5,833 nt of DNA from Candidatus Cryptobacteroides faecihippi (GCA_018066065.1 JAGHSC010000287.1:1-5833), one strand, 5' to 3'. Positions 1 through 5,488 are shown, counted from the first letter of the stretch. Notes: generated by a model not told the origin, from the sequence alone. Numbers and translations are program-made.

Positions 1-1
1 G

Positions 2-1315
2 GTAAACAGCACGAACAACTCCACCGGAAAGACAATCGGCGGTGGCCTGAATGACAAGACAAGCTACCTCAGCTGCATGGCAGTGGATGCCTTCGGCTAC
101 GACACCGACTTCCTCAATGGATTCGGCTATGTCGACAACAACGGCCAGTACCATGAATTCAGCAAGAGGGACACCGGCTACCCTTACGACAACCCAGACG
201 ACCGTGGCTACTATGCTCCATGGAACATCGTTTCCAATGCACAGGCAGGAGCCATCTCCACCTTCGGCGATGCTGAGGACCCTGACTATCTCTGGCGCTA
301 CATCGCTGCCACAGAGGGATTCAAGAACACCGGAGAGATGGACCAGGATGGGAACTACATCTATGACATCTTCCCCGAAGGTCCTCTGAACCAGGCCTAC
401 GGCGGGATGACGACCGGCGGAAAGCGTGACGTCCTGATGAACGTTGGATTCAATTTCAACGAGAACTTCTACGTTGGAGCGAACATCGGAATCACATCGA
501 TGAACTACAACTACGATGAATACTACAAGGAAGCCGCCGACGACCCATCCAACTTCGTGATCGAATACGATGAAGGCACAACCTACTTCAGCGACTATCG
601 TACCCGCTACTCCTACGCTGCAGAAGGCACAGGAGTCTACGCAAAGATCGGATTCATCGCACTCCCGGCCCCTGGCCTCCGCATCGGTGGAGCGATCCAG
701 ACTCCAACATGGCTCAGCATCGATGAGATCTGGAAGAACTCAGTGGATGTCAACTACATGGATTCAAAGTACAACTCCAGCGCAACATCTCCTGAAGGAA
801 ACTACTCGTACAACGTGCGCACTCCTTACAGGGCAAACTTCGGCGTAGCCTACTCATTCCTCGGCCAGGTTCTCCTCAGTGCCGACTACGAGATGGCTGA
901 CTACAAGTCAATGAAGTTCTCAGGCGTGGACGACTGGGGCAGCGACAGCTTCGAAGATGTCAACGCAGAGATCAAGGACTGCATGGGTGTCTCACACTCC
1001 GTCAGGGTCGGTGCCGAGTTCAAGCCAGTCCCTGAGCTTGCAGTACGCGCAGGCTACAACTACACGATGACCCCTGAGTACAACTACGATTCAAACTTCA
1101 GGACAAAGCTCACCGACAGTGTCAATTCCTACTCAGTCGGTCTCGGCTACTCATCCAAGGGTTCATTCTTCGCCGACATCGCCGGCAGGATGACCACATT
1201 CTGCGACGAGTACATCTCACCTTACGCAGACTACCTTGAGGACTTGGCTTCACCGCTCATCCTCAACAAGAGGGAGCGCTACAGCATCACAGCCACAATC
1301 GGCTGGAGGTTCTAG
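2..1315 (+). CDS. OmpP1/FadL-type outer-membrane beta-barrel transport protein, N-terminus missing
   Basis: This is the C-terminal 437 residues of an outer-membrane protein. The reading frame is open from base 2, so the true start, signal peptide and N-terminal plug lie outside the window. The sequence alternates short polar/aromatic strands with acidic, Tyr/Asn-rich loops, as in a beta-barrel. It resembles Bacteroidales OmpP1/FadL/TodX proteins (sometimes annotated as hemin receptor): a strand with NVGFNFNENFYVGANIGIT, a strand with LRIGGAIQTPTW, then LLSADYEMADYKSMKFSG, VRVGAEFKPVPELAVRAGY, and a final strand ending GWRF. The terminal Phe is the usual C-terminal signature recognised by the BAM assembly machinery. 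The family moves hydrophobic substrates across the outer membrane; the substrate here cannot be read from sequence. Its stop codon overlaps the stop of the convergent WbqC-family gene. Family assignment is from recall; another barrel family is possible. Confidence 0.75.
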   Translation, partial: VNSTNNSTGKTIGGGLNDKTSYLSCMAVDAFGYDTDFLNGFGYVDNNGQYHEFSKRDTGYPYDNPDDRGYYAPWNIVSNAQAGAISTFGDAEDPDYLWRYIAATEGFKNTGEMDQDGNYIYDIFPEGPLNQAYGGMTTGGKRDVLMNVGFNFNENFYVGANIGITSMNYNYDEYYKEAADDPSNFVIEYDEGTTYFSDYRTRYSYAAEGTGVYAKIGFIALPAPGLRIGGAIQTPTWLSIDEIWKNSVDVNYMDSKYNSSATSPEGNYSYNVRTPYRANFGVAYSFLGQVLLSADYEMADYKSMKFSGVDDWGSDSFEDVNAEIKDCMGVSHSVRVGAEFKPVPELAVRAGYNYTMTPEYNYDSNFRTKLTDSVNSYSVGLGYSSKGSFFADIAGRMTTFCDEYISPYADYLEDLASPLILNKRERYSITATIGWRF

Positions 1316-1989
1316 AGTTTCTTCAGATAGCTGATCGAATCGGGACCTTCATTGAACAGAAGGTCCATGATGGACAGATTTGGAACAAAGCCGTGTTTCT
1401 GGGCAAAGACCTGGAAATACGGCTTTTCCAGTCCAAGGTCGTGAAGGACCGGGTCAGGTCTCTTGGGATGGATCAGCTCACGGTAGTCGGGTCCATAGAG
1501 AGCCGAGTCCATCACTTCGGTGCGGGAACGCACGGGTACATATTCATCGGTGAGTCTCAGATCCACTGCAATGCCGGTCTTGCGAAGGAAGAACTTGATC
1601 AGCTGAAGGTCCAGATCAAAGAGAGTCTCAGGCTTGGAATCCAGGATGGCAAAGAGTTCATCCTTGTAGTAGTCGAAGAAGGCAGAGGCATCATAGGCAG
1701 AGGCAATGGCCCTTTCCGTACGCTGCAGCCATGGGGTGGAATAGTCAACCTTCACCTTGGTGATCGGGAGCGGATGGCCTCCTCCTTCATGGATGATAGG
1801 GAAATTAAGGTCCTGGGGGCCGTCTCCAGCATAGAAGCGGAACCTGTTGCGCCAGCTCTGCTTCTGATAGCTCTCACATGCCTCAAGGTAGACTACAGAC
1901 GGAATCACCCCGTCCGGAGACAGGGTGAATTCCTTCGCCATGAGGGCGAAATAGCTTATCGGAGGGAAATATGCGATGCTGAGAAGCAC
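1312..1989 (-). CDS. WbqC-family protein
   Basis: This 225-residue protein resembles the WbqC-like family, whose members occur in O-antigen and other surface-glycan loci but whose reaction is not firmly established. Visible family hallmarks are the N-terminal LLSIAYFPPISYF, a YQKQSWRNRFRF block at about residues 41-52, a PITKVKVDYSTPW segment (75-87), SAYDASAFFDYYKDE (97-111) and the C-terminal PNLSIMDLLFNEGP block (203-216). No signal peptide or membrane segment is apparent. The start is GTG at 1989: the conserved N-terminus begins immediately after it, and the next Met (residue 17) would remove that block. The sequence AAGGAAGGGAC just before the GTG is the only Shine-Dalgarno-like site among the starts in this window. 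It lies 11 bases after lpxA, so cotranscription with the lipid A genes is likely. Its stop shares CTAG with the convergent barrel gene. Confidence 0.85.
   Translation of the reverse strand: MLLSIAYFPPISYFALMAKEFTLSPDGVIPSVVYLEACESYQKQSWRNRFRFYAGDGPQDLNFPIIHEGGGHPLPITKVKVDYSTPWLQRTERAIASAYDASAFFDYYKDELFAILDSKPETLFDLDLQLIKFFLRKTGIAVDLRLTDEYVPVRSRTEVMDSALYGPDYRELIHPKRPDPVLHDLGLEKPYFQVFAQKHGFVPNLSIMDLLFNEGPDSISYLKKL
1343..1366. other. Inverted repeat just beyond the convergent stop codons
   Basis: GGACCTTC (1343-1350) and GAAGGTCC (1359-1366) form a perfect 8-bp stem with an eight-base loop, 27 bases past the barrel-gene stop and inside the 3' end of the WbqC-family gene. It encodes the conserved DLLFNEGP residues. 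No T-run follows on either strand, so any terminator role is doubtful. Confidence 0.4.
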
Positions 1990-2000
1990 GTCCCTTCCTT

Positions 2001-2813
2001 TTACTCGAAGTCAGTCTTTTCCTTGGAGTCGTTGGCCCTGATGATGCCCCTCTTCGAGCCTCTGATGAACTCAAGGATGGTGTCCCTTTCCTCACTCTGA
2101 GGGAAGCCGGCTTCAACCTTGGCACATCCGTCGGAGATGTTGAGTCCTTCGAAATAGATCGTGTTGTAGATGTCCTGGATGTTGCGGATCACCTCTGAGG
2201 AGAATCCCCTTCTGCGGAGACCGACGATGTTGACGCCGCAGTAGCAGAGAGGCTCCCTGCCGCAGAGTGCGTAAGGAGGGACATCCTTGTTGATCCTGGA
2301 TGCTCCGCCCACCATTGCATGTGCACCGATGCGTGAGAACTGATGAGCCTTGGTACCGCCACCGATGATGGCCCAGTCTGCGACCTCGGTCTCGCCGGCG
2401 ATGCCGACATAGCTGACAAGGATGCAGTGGCTGCCGACCGTGCAGTCGTGGGCGATGTGGACATAGGACATCACGAGGGTGTTGCTTCCGACCCTGGTAA
2501 CGCCCTTTCCGCTGGCCCTGGTTCCGCGGTTGATGGTAGCGCACTCACGGATGGTGACATTGTCACCGATCTCGACGTAGGTGACTTCCCCGTCATACTT
2601 GAGATCCTGAGGGATGGCTCCCACCACGGCTCCCGGGAAGACAGAGCAGTTCTGTCCCATCTTGACATACTGGAAAATGACTGCGTGAGGAAGGATCTTG
2701 CATCCGTCGCCGATCTCGACGTCATCGTCGATGAAGGCATATGGGCCGATCTCGACGTTGTCGCCTATCTTTGCCTTGGGACTTACCGTCGCCAATGGAG
2801 AAATCTTGTTCAT
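2001..2813 (-). CDS. lpxA: Acyl-ACP--UDP-N-acetylglucosamine O-acyltransferase LpxA
   Basis: LpxA catalyses the first step of lipid A synthesis, moving a 3-hydroxyacyl chain from acyl carrier protein to the 3-OH of UDP-GlcNAc in the cytoplasm as a homotrimer. The 270 residues match the family length (E. coli 262). Residues 1-185 are left-handed beta-helix hexapeptide repeats ([IV]G-x-x-[AVC]). Diagnostic blocks are GAIPQDLKY (65-73), IRECATINRGT (88-98) and HIAHDCTVG (119-127), in which His122 corresponds to E. coli catalytic His125. The HQF His157 corresponds to E. coli His160. Gly170 aligns with the E. coli Gly173 hydrocarbon-ruler residue, which fits a long acyl chain. Glu141 replaces E. 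coli His144; I believe this is common in Bacteroidota. The C-terminal helical domain contains VNIVGLRRRGF and ends near RGIIR. The gene lies 31 bases after lpxC in an A/T-rich gap without a Shine-Dalgarno site. Confidence 0.97.
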   Translation of the reverse strand: MNKISPLATVSPKAKIGDNVEIGPYAFIDDDVEIGDGCKILPHAVIFQYVKMGQNCSVFPGAVVGAIPQDLKYDGEVTYVEIGDNVTIRECATINRGTRASGKGVTRVGSNTLVMSYVHIAHDCTVGSHCILVSYVGIAGETEVADWAIIGGGTKAHQFSRIGAHAMVGGASRINKDVPPYALCGREPLCYCGVNIVGLRRRGFSSEVIRNIQDIYNTIYFEGLNISDGCAKVEAGFPQSEERDTILEFIRGSKRGIIRANDSKEKTDFE

Positions 2814-2844
2814 ATTCTGTTTCTATTTTTTTCGTAACAAAACA

Positions 2845-3774
2845 CTAAATGCAGTTTTTTGCAGATATTGCATCGATCACTGCCTTTGCTGCACGAGTAT
2901 TTATTCCGTGACCCGGCTTGAAGGCAGTCACCTTGGCTGCGAGGCATCCTCCGCAAAGCATGAGGTCACCCATCATGTCAAGCATCTTGTGCCTTCCGCA
3001 TTCATTCGGGAAGCGGAGCTGCAGGTTGTTGAGGTAGCCTTCCTGGCCGACAGAGAGCTTCGGCACACAGAAGAGCGATGAGAGTCTTTCAAGCTGCCCG
3101 TCGCTGACCGGATGCTCGACGATCACGATCGCATTCTCGACATCGCCACCCTTGACAAGGTTGTTCTGGAAGAGGAACTCGATCTCATGGAAGAAGACGA
3201 ATGTACGGCAGACTCCGATCTCGGTGGAGTAATCCACATCCCTGTCCCAGTGTGATGACTGGACTCCGAGGACCTTTGAACCGAAGTCGACGGTCACGTC
3301 GAATGAAGGAGCATCGGCCGGTGAGATCCTGACCCAGGAACCACTCTTCTCGTCCTCGACAAAGATTTCATGAGGGACAGTGACATAGGCCCTCTCGGCA
3401 TCCTGCTCGACCAGTCCGTCAGCCTTGAATGCCTCGACATAGAGCCTGGCGCTTCCGTCAAGGATCGGAACCTCGACGTTGTCGATGTCGACGAAAGCAT
3501 TGTCAATGCCCATTCCGCAGAGTGCGGACATGAGATGCTCGATGGTGGAGACGGAAGCTTCACCCTGGGTGAGGGTCGTGCTCCTGGCTGTACATGAGAC
3601 GTTTGATGCGATGGTCCTGATGACTGCATCCCCGCCAAGGTCAACCCTCCTGAAGATGATGCCCGTACCGGCTGGTGCAGGCTTGACAGTCATGTGTGAA
3701 TATTTTCCAGTATGAAGACCCTTGCCTTCAAAAGAATGCTCTGAAGCAAGAGTCCTTTGCTTGTTTGATGTCAT
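2845..3774 (-). CDS. lpxC: UDP-3-O-acyl-N-acetylglucosamine deacetylase LpxC, without a FabZ domain
   Basis: LpxC is the zinc-dependent deacetylase that performs the committed step of lipid A synthesis. Counting from the ATG at 3774 it has 309 residues (E. coli 305). Key sites, numbered from that ATG, are TIEHLMSAL with the general-base Glu79 and zinc-binding His80, RHKMLDMMGDL with zinc ligands His262 and Asp266 plus Lys263, and PGHGIN with catalytic His289. The CRTFVF stretch (189-194) is the acyl-binding loop seen as RTFGF-like sequence in other LpxC proteins. The ATG was chosen because GKGLHTG then sits at the usual distance from the N-terminus. An in-frame TTG at 3798 would add eight residues but lies inside an inverted repeat 10-15 bases from the predicted transcription start. 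In Bacteroides and many relatives LpxC is fused to FabZ. Here the frame stops shortly after the His289 motif and only 31 bases remain before lpxA. Confidence 0.96.
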   Translation of the reverse strand: MTSNKQRTLASEHSFEGKGLHTGKYSHMTVKPAPAGTGIIFRRVDLGGDAVIRTIASNVSCTARSTTLTQGEASVSTIEHLMSALCGMGIDNAFVDIDNVEVPILDGSARLYVEAFKADGLVEQDAERAYVTVPHEIFVEDEKSGSWVRISPADAPSFDVTVDFGSKVLGVQSSHWDRDVDYSTEIGVCRTFVFFHEIEFLFQNNLVKGGDVENAIVIVEHPVSDGQLERLSSLFCVPKLSVGQEGYLNNLQLRFPNECGRHKMLDMMGDLMLCGGCLAAKVTAFKPGHGINTRAAKAVIDAISAKNCI

Positions 3775-3785
3775 AGATGTCCGAA

Positions 3786-3814
3786 CAGACTGCACCAACC
3801 ATTGATGCAGTCTG
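3786..3814 (-). repeat. 29-bp near-perfect dyad at the lpxC transcription start
   Basis: CAGACTGCA (3786-3794) and TGCAGTCTG (3806-3814) are perfect 9-bp inverted repeats. After one C/A mismatch, CAA (3796-3798) pairs with TTG (3802-3804) around a three-base centre. The dyad abuts the predicted -7 element and covers the predicted start site. Half-site centres are 20 bp apart, about two helical turns, which suits a dimeric DNA-binding protein. As RNA it would be a 5'-end hairpin in the lpxC leader, partly trimmed if transcription starts inside the first arm. Confidence 0.65.
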
Positions 3815-3845
3815 CAAAGATACTCATTATTATTGGAATATTCAA
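3815..3845 (-). promoter_or_regulatory. Predicted promoter directly upstream of lpxC
   Basis: On the minus strand, TATCTTTG (3822-3815) matches TAnnTTTG exactly, and TTG (3845-3843) lies upstream at a distance in the canonical range, with about 20 bases between the elements. It falls in the 80-base gap between lpxD and lpxC. Transcription would start near 3809-3811, about 35 bases before the ATG at 3774. lpxC-lpxA-wbqC could therefore be expressed independently of lpxD. Confidence 0.55.
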
Positions 3846-3854
3846 GGATGCAGG

Positions 3855-4841
3855 CTACTGCCCCTGCTTCTTGAAGACAGCATAGCTGCGAAGGAAGTTC
3901 TTGAGAGGAAGCGCAGGCGATCCCAGCAGGACCTCTCCTTCCTTCTTGACTGAACTGATGACACCGGACTGGGCTGCGATGGTGGTGTGGTCAGGGATGG
4001 TGATGTGGCCTACGATACCGACCTGGCCTGCAAGGATGCAGTTCTTGCCGATCTTGGCCGAGCCGGCGATTCCGCACTGGGCGGCCATGACGGTGTTGTC
4101 GCCGATGACGACATTGTGGGCTATCTGGCAGAGATTGTCGATCTTGACTCCGTTGCCGATGATGGTGGATTCCATCTCGGACTTGTCGATCGTCGTGCCG
4201 GCGCCGATCTCGACATTGTCGCCGATGACGACATTGCCGATGTGCTCGATCTTCTCCCATGTTCCGTCAGGAAGCGGAGCATTGCCGAATCCGTCGGATC
4301 CGATGACAGCGTTGGCGTGGATGATGACATTGTTGCCGATCACCATGCCCGGATAGATCACGACTCCCGGATAGATGATGCAGTGATGGCCGATCACTGT
4401 GTTGTCTCCGACATAGACATTCTCGTAGATCTTGGTGTAGTCTCCGACCTTGGCATGGTGGCCGACGTAGGAATGGCTTCCGAGATAGACTTTCTTTCCG
4501 AACTTGGTGGTAAGGAACCACGAAGAGCGGAAGCCTCGGTGCCTCCTGTCGGTACGCTTCTGGACCGTTACATATTTAAGGAGGTCGGCGAGTGCCTTGT
4601 AGGCATCATCGACTCTGATCATCGTCGGAGTGACGGCCTGCCTTGGCTCGAAGTCCTTGTTGACAAGGAGGATGCTTGCCTTGCAGGTGTAGACATAGTT
4701 CTCGTATTTAGGATTGGCAAAGAAGCAGAGCTGTCCAGGCTTGCCGTGCTCGATCTTCGCAAATGATGTGACCGTGGCCTGAGGGTCTCCGTCAACGGTT
4801 CCCCTGAGCACCTGAGCCAATTGTTTTGCAGTGAATTCCAT
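3855..4841 (-). CDS. lpxD: UDP-3-O-acylglucosamine N-acyltransferase LpxD
   Basis: LpxD transfers a second 3-hydroxyacyl chain from acyl carrier protein to the 2-amino group of UDP-3-O-acylglucosamine, the third step of lipid A synthesis. The 328 residues comprise an N-terminal uridine-binding domain (about 1-95, with SFAKIEHGKPGQLCFFANPKY at 26-46), hexapeptide beta-helix coils (about 115-300) and a short C-terminal helix ending FLRSYAVFKKQGQ. Catalytic-region residues are Asp235 and His242 in KIDNLCQIAHNVVIG (E. coli catalytic His239) and His279 in IVGHITI (E. coli His276). GSDGFG (181-186) is a family block. Odd points are residues 93-113, which are basic and diverge from the usual GI-x-P-x-A-x-I entry into the helix, and TIDKSEMEST where relatives commonly have TIDRATMGST or TIDRGALDDT. 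This is the first gene of the minus-strand cluster and is divergent from rimP. The ATG at 4841 gives the expected N-terminus. Confidence 0.96.
   Translation of the reverse strand: MEFTAKQLAQVLRGTVDGDPQATVTSFAKIEHGKPGQLCFFANPKYENYVYTCKASILLVNKDFEPRQAVTPTMIRVDDAYKALADLLKYVTVQKRTDRRHRGFRSSWFLTTKFGKKVYLGSHSYVGHHAKVGDYTKIYENVYVGDNTVIGHHCIIYPGVVIYPGMVIGNNVIIHANAVIGSDGFGNAPLPDGTWEKIEHIGNVVIGDNVEIGAGTTIDKSEMESTIIGNGVKIDNLCQIAHNVVIGDNTVMAAQCGIAGSAKIGKNCILAGQVGIVGHITIPDHTTIAAQSGVISSVKKEGEVLLGSPALPLKNFLRSYAVFKKQGQ
4096..4236 (-). repeat. 21-bp exact direct repeat inside lpxD
   Basis: The 21 bases at 4096-4116 recur exactly at 4216-4236, 120 bp apart. They encode the NVVIGDN coils at residues 203-209 and 243-249, exactly 40 residues apart. 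This reflects repeated beta-helix rungs with shared codon use, and could be recent rung exchange. Confidence 0.8.
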
Positions 4842-4866
4842 CTGTGTCTTTTATGTTGTTTCGCCG

Positions 4867-4884
4867 CCATCCCTGCCGGGATGG
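4867..4884 (-). other. Inverted repeat in the lpxD leader
   Basis: CCATCCC (4867-4873) and GGGATGG (4878-4884) form a perfect 7-bp, GC-rich stem around a four-base loop. On the minus strand it lies at or just after the predicted transcription start and 25 bases before the lpxD ATG. No T-run follows on either strand, so it is not an intrinsic terminator. It could be a 5'-terminal RNA stem-loop or a protein-binding dyad. Confidence 0.5.
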
Positions 4885-4889
4885 GGATG

Positions 4890-4922
4890 CAAAGAAAGCA
4901 ATTAATTTTCATATTTGCCAAA
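4890..4922 (-). promoter_or_regulatory. Predicted promoter of the lpxD cluster
   Basis: Read on the minus strand, TTTG (4922-4919) is followed after 21 bases by TTTCTTTG (4897-4890), one mismatch from TAnnTTTG. Spacing matches the Bacteroidota -33/-7 arrangement. The predicted start near 4884-4887 gives a leader of about 45 bases. The -33 element forms half of the short palindrome ATTTGCCAAAT (4913-4923) in the middle of the divergent region. Confidence 0.4.
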
Positions 4923-4937
4923 TAATACCTATATTTG
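4906..4937 (+). promoter_or_regulatory. Predicted promoter of rimP-nusA
   Basis: TATATTTG at 4930-4937 is an exact match to the Bacteroidota primary-sigma -7 consensus TAnnTTTG. The T-rich run TTTT at 4906-4909 stands 20 bases upstream, the usual -33 distance, but only approximates TTTG. A better TTTG (4914-4917) is too close, with a 12-base gap. Transcription would start near 4941-4943, giving a leader of about 55 bases that includes the hairpin at 4951-4976. Confidence 0.55.
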
Positions 4938-4950
4938 CAGTGTTGAGAGA

Positions 4951-4984
4951 GATAGGTGACAAAGAAGTCCCCTATCTTTTTTTT
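4951..4984 (+). terminator. Intrinsic-terminator-like hairpin in the rimP-nusA leader (candidate attenuator)
   Basis: GATAGG (4951-4956) pairs with CCTATC (4971-4976). After one T/C mismatch the stem continues with GAC (4958-4960) and GTC (4967-4969), closing a six-base AAAGAA loop. Eight T follow (4977-4984). The purine run GAGAGA (4945-4950) can also pair with the first T residues. It sits 12 bases before the rimP ATG. Every gene between here and the barrel gene 3.6 kb upstream is on the other strand, so the only obvious transcript it could stop is that of rimP-nusA. The structure is visible; a regulatory role is inferred. Confidence 0.6.
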
Positions 4985-4996
4985 AGAATCATCCAG

Positions 4997-5467
4997 ATGG
5001 AAAAGACAAACATTCTTCAGACCATAGCTCCGACCTTGGAAGAGATCGGATGCTTCCTCGTGGAGATCGACATCACCAGGGACAATGACATCACGATCGC
5101 GATCGAGAAGGAGACCGGTGACATCGACCTCGAAGACTGCATCAAGGTCAACGACGTTGTCGTCAATGCCTTCGACAGGGATGTCGAGGACTACTCGCTG
5201 ACCGTGACATCCGCCGGCCTGGACCAGCCGTTCAAGGTCCTCAGGCAGTACCTCAAGGCTGTCGGCACTTCCGTCGACGTCCGCCTTAAGGGAGGAAAGA
5301 AGCTCACCGGTACCCTCGTCTCCGCCGACGAGACCGGCATCGCACTTGGATATTCGCAGAAGGAAGCGGTCGAGGGAAAGAAGAAGAAGGTGCTTGTGGA
5401 GCATGAGGACAGGTTCTCCTTCGAGGAGATCAACTCTGTCATCCCGCACATTGAATTCAGCAAATAA
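4997..5467 (+). CDS. rimP: Ribosome maturation factor RimP
   Basis: RimP binds the 30S subunit and assists its late maturation in the cytoplasm. The 156-residue length is typical. The N-terminal alpha/beta domain (about 1-80) contains LEEIGCFLVEIDITRDND and DLEDCIKVNDVVVNAFD, followed by YSLTVTSAGLDQPFKVLRQY (66-85), which matches the family block written VSSPGLDRPL in many bacteria. The C-terminal SH3-like domain (about 88-156) holds VDVRLKGGKKLTGTL. A lysine-rich stretch, EGKKKKVLVEHEDRF, sits at 126-140. The start at 4997 was chosen by family length and N-terminus. The frame is open back to 4844, but that stretch holds the promoter region and would begin two bases from the divergent lpxD start. 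No Shine-Dalgarno site is present. The gene ends with tandem stops TAA TAG, and nusA begins 21 bases after the TAA. A terminator-shaped hairpin ends 12 bases before the start codon. Confidence 0.94.
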   Translation: MEKTNILQTIAPTLEEIGCFLVEIDITRDNDITIAIEKETGDIDLEDCIKVNDVVVNAFDRDVEDYSLTVTSAGLDQPFKVLRQYLKAVGTSVDVRLKGGKKLTGTLVSADETGIALGYSQKEAVEGKKKKVLVEHEDRFSFEEINSVIPHIEFSK

Positions 5468-5488
5468 TAGAAAAAAACATAACTTAAG

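Noticed and set aside
1393..2100. A 235-codon open frame on the plus strand opposite the WbqC-family gene
   Set aside because: The minus-strand product matches a known family throughout; the plus-strand product matches nothing I recognise and has no promoter or plausible start region.
2343..2837. A 164-codon open frame on the plus strand opposite lpxA
   Set aside because: Same cause: complement of beta-helix codons, running past the lpxA start into the intergenic gap, with no recognisable domain.
2814..2844. A separate promoter for lpxA in the A/T-rich lpxC-lpxA gap
   Set aside because: No TAnnTTTG match on the minus strand; the 31-base gap is better read as an intra-operon junction.
3775..3798. 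TTG at 3798 as the lpxC start
   Set aside because: It lies within the 29-bp dyad, 10-15 bases from the predicted transcription start, adds residues not typical of LpxC, and an ATG at 3774 gives the family's usual N-terminus.
4501..4566. Possible compensating frameshifts in lpxD residues 93-113
   Set aside because: Neither alternative frame restores the expected helix-entry motif, and the existing frame (GFRSSWFLTTKFGKKVYLG) aligns acceptably with the usual pattern apart from a short gap.
3987..4766. A 259-codon open frame on the plus strand opposite lpxD, rich in Asp-Ile/Val-Val repeats
   Set aside because: It mirrors the hexapeptide-repeat codons of lpxD. The low-complexity product has no family resemblance, and the minus-strand frame has clear catalytic motifs.
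4844..4996. In-frame N-terminal extension of rimP to an ATG at 4844
   Set aside because: The extension would cover the promoter and hairpin region and nearly meet the divergent lpxD start; family length fits the ATG at 4997.
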